A program made the translations under genes and the position numbers. The notes below the pieces were generated by a model that saw nothing but the letters and a program-made list of their open reading frames with translations, did no database searches and was not told the DNA's origin. From an uncultured Collinsella sp. (GTDB lineage Bacteria; Actinomycetota; Coriobacteriia; Coriobacteriales; Coriobacteriaceae), in NCBI GenBank assembly GCA_902488525.1, contig CABTWP010000044.1:1-15051 (forward strand): a stretch of 15,051 nt of DNA, in the 5' to 3' direction. This document shows positions 14,352-15,051 of this stretch, one piece after another (within the stretch, counting starts at the first letter, position 1; each line of letters begins with the position of its first letter).

Positions 14352-15051
14352 ATGTTTAATAAAAAGCCCCTCGCGGATACCACCGCCCGAAGACCCTCAA
14401 CTGGTGCGCAGGCCAAGATCTACAGTCGCGATAACGTGGCTCGCTATTCCGAGCGCGCTCGTCAACGTCGTCGTAGCCACACGATTCGTCACGTCGCGCT
14501 CATTGTCGTGCTTGGTGTGCTGCTGAGTGCCACTACCGCTGCCGGCCTGTGGTTTGCTACCATTATGGGCAAGCTCGGCGATTCTAATGTCATTACCGAT
14601 AATCTGCGTCGGGTTCTGGTTGACACCGATGAGGCAAAGGATCCGTTCTACGTGCTGCTTCTTGGCACCGACGGCCGTCCGGGCGAGGATACGTATCGTG
14701 CCGACTCGATTATCCTGGCACGCATCGACCCCACGCAAAAGCAGGCGACGCTCATTTCCGTTCCGCGCGACACCAAGGTCGAGTACAAGGGCGAGACCAT
14801 GAAGATCAACGCCTGCCATACCGTTGGCGGCGCCGAGGCCATGGTCGAGGCGGTCAACGAGCTGTGCGGTGTTCAGATTTCCCACTATGCCGAGGTCAGC
14901 TTCGACGGTATGCAGGCGCTGATTGATTCGGTTGGCGGTATCGACATTAACGCAACCGATGATGTTGACGACCCCGAGCACCTGGATATTAAGATTACCG
15001 CTGGCCAGCAGCATATGGACGGTGCCACCGCCCTTACCTATGCCCGCTGCC
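14352..15051 (+). CDS. LytR-CpsA-Psr (LCP) family protein, incomplete at the window end
   Basis: LCP enzymes transfer lipid-linked polymers such as wall teichoic acids or polysaccharides onto peptidoglycan outside the membrane. The 233 residues in view start with a basic cytoplasmic tail (about 1-47, many arginines at 36-46), one membrane helix (about 47-69) and the start of the extracellular LCP domain. Domain motifs are LLLGTDGR (102-109), RADSIILARID (116-126) with R116 and D118, LISVPRDTKV (134-143), YAEVSFDGMQALIDSVGGID (179-198) and LTYARC (228-233) at the cut. The first in-frame ATG is used; only a weak CAGG (14341-14345 region) precedes it, so it may depend on coupling to murA. It lies 12 bases after murA. 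The end is missing because the window stops. Confidence 0.9.
   Translation, partial: MFNKKPLADTTARRPSTGAQAKIYSRDNVARYSERARQRRRSHTIRHVALIVVLGVLLSATTAAGLWFATIMGKLGDSNVITDNLRRVLVDTDEAKDPFYVLLLGTDGRPGEDTYRADSIILARIDPTQKQATLISVPRDTKVEYKGETMKINACHTVGGAEAMVEAVNELCGVQISHYAEVSFDGMQALIDSVGGIDINATDDVDDPEHLDIKITAGQQHMDGATALTYARC

Overview
The window is a run of core bacterial genes, all on the + strand, at high GC. It reads as an actinobacterium of the Coriobacteriia, most like Collinsella. That call is an inference from memory: the style of the proteins, the complete order atpI-B-E-F-H-A-G-D-C followed by murA and an LCP protein, and alanine/glutamate-rich insertions. No search was run.

Region 1 (1-574) has no credible gene. 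It opens with the intrinsic terminator of an upstream gene, then holds several inverted repeats. These include a GTAG-plus-hairpin element resembling a REP sequence and a series of TTG motifs spaced 10-11 bp apart. A promoter-like pair (500-526) leads into prmC.

Region 2 (575-5803) carries translation-related and metabolic genes. prmC encodes the release-factor glutamine methyltransferase and has a large acidic insertion. A RelE/HigB-like toxin and XRE antitoxin pair follows; its base composition is richer in AT and its own promoter has a palindrome over the -10. Then come a TsaC/YrdC-type tRNA threonylcarbamoyladenosine gene with an unusual insertion, glpK (glycerol kinase) close behind it, and upp (uracil phosphoribosyltransferase).

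Region 3 (5804-12967) is a complete F1Fo ATP synthase operon. After a GC-rich hairpin and a repeat-containing leader, a promoter at about 5995-6022 drives a small AtpI-like membrane protein, then the Fo genes a, c and b and the F1 genes delta, alpha, gamma, beta and epsilon. Most junctions are tight or overlapping. The exception is a 124-nt gap before atpE. The c subunit is short, with a proton-type ion site.

Region 4 (12968-15051) starts with a strong intrinsic terminator after atpC. Its T-run ends 13 bases before the TTG start of murA (UDP-GlcNAc enolpyruvyl transferase). murA is followed 12 bases later by a LytR-CpsA-Psr family gene that runs off the end of the window. The last two genes both concern the cell wall: MurA makes the first committed precursor and LCP proteins attach polymers to finished peptidoglycan.

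I found no CRISPR array, prophage, intact insertion sequence, tRNA or rRNA. The most unusual signals are the phased TTG array and REP-like hairpin upstream of prmC, the insertions in PrmC and TsaC, the toxin-antitoxin operator dyad, and the terminator placed directly before murA.
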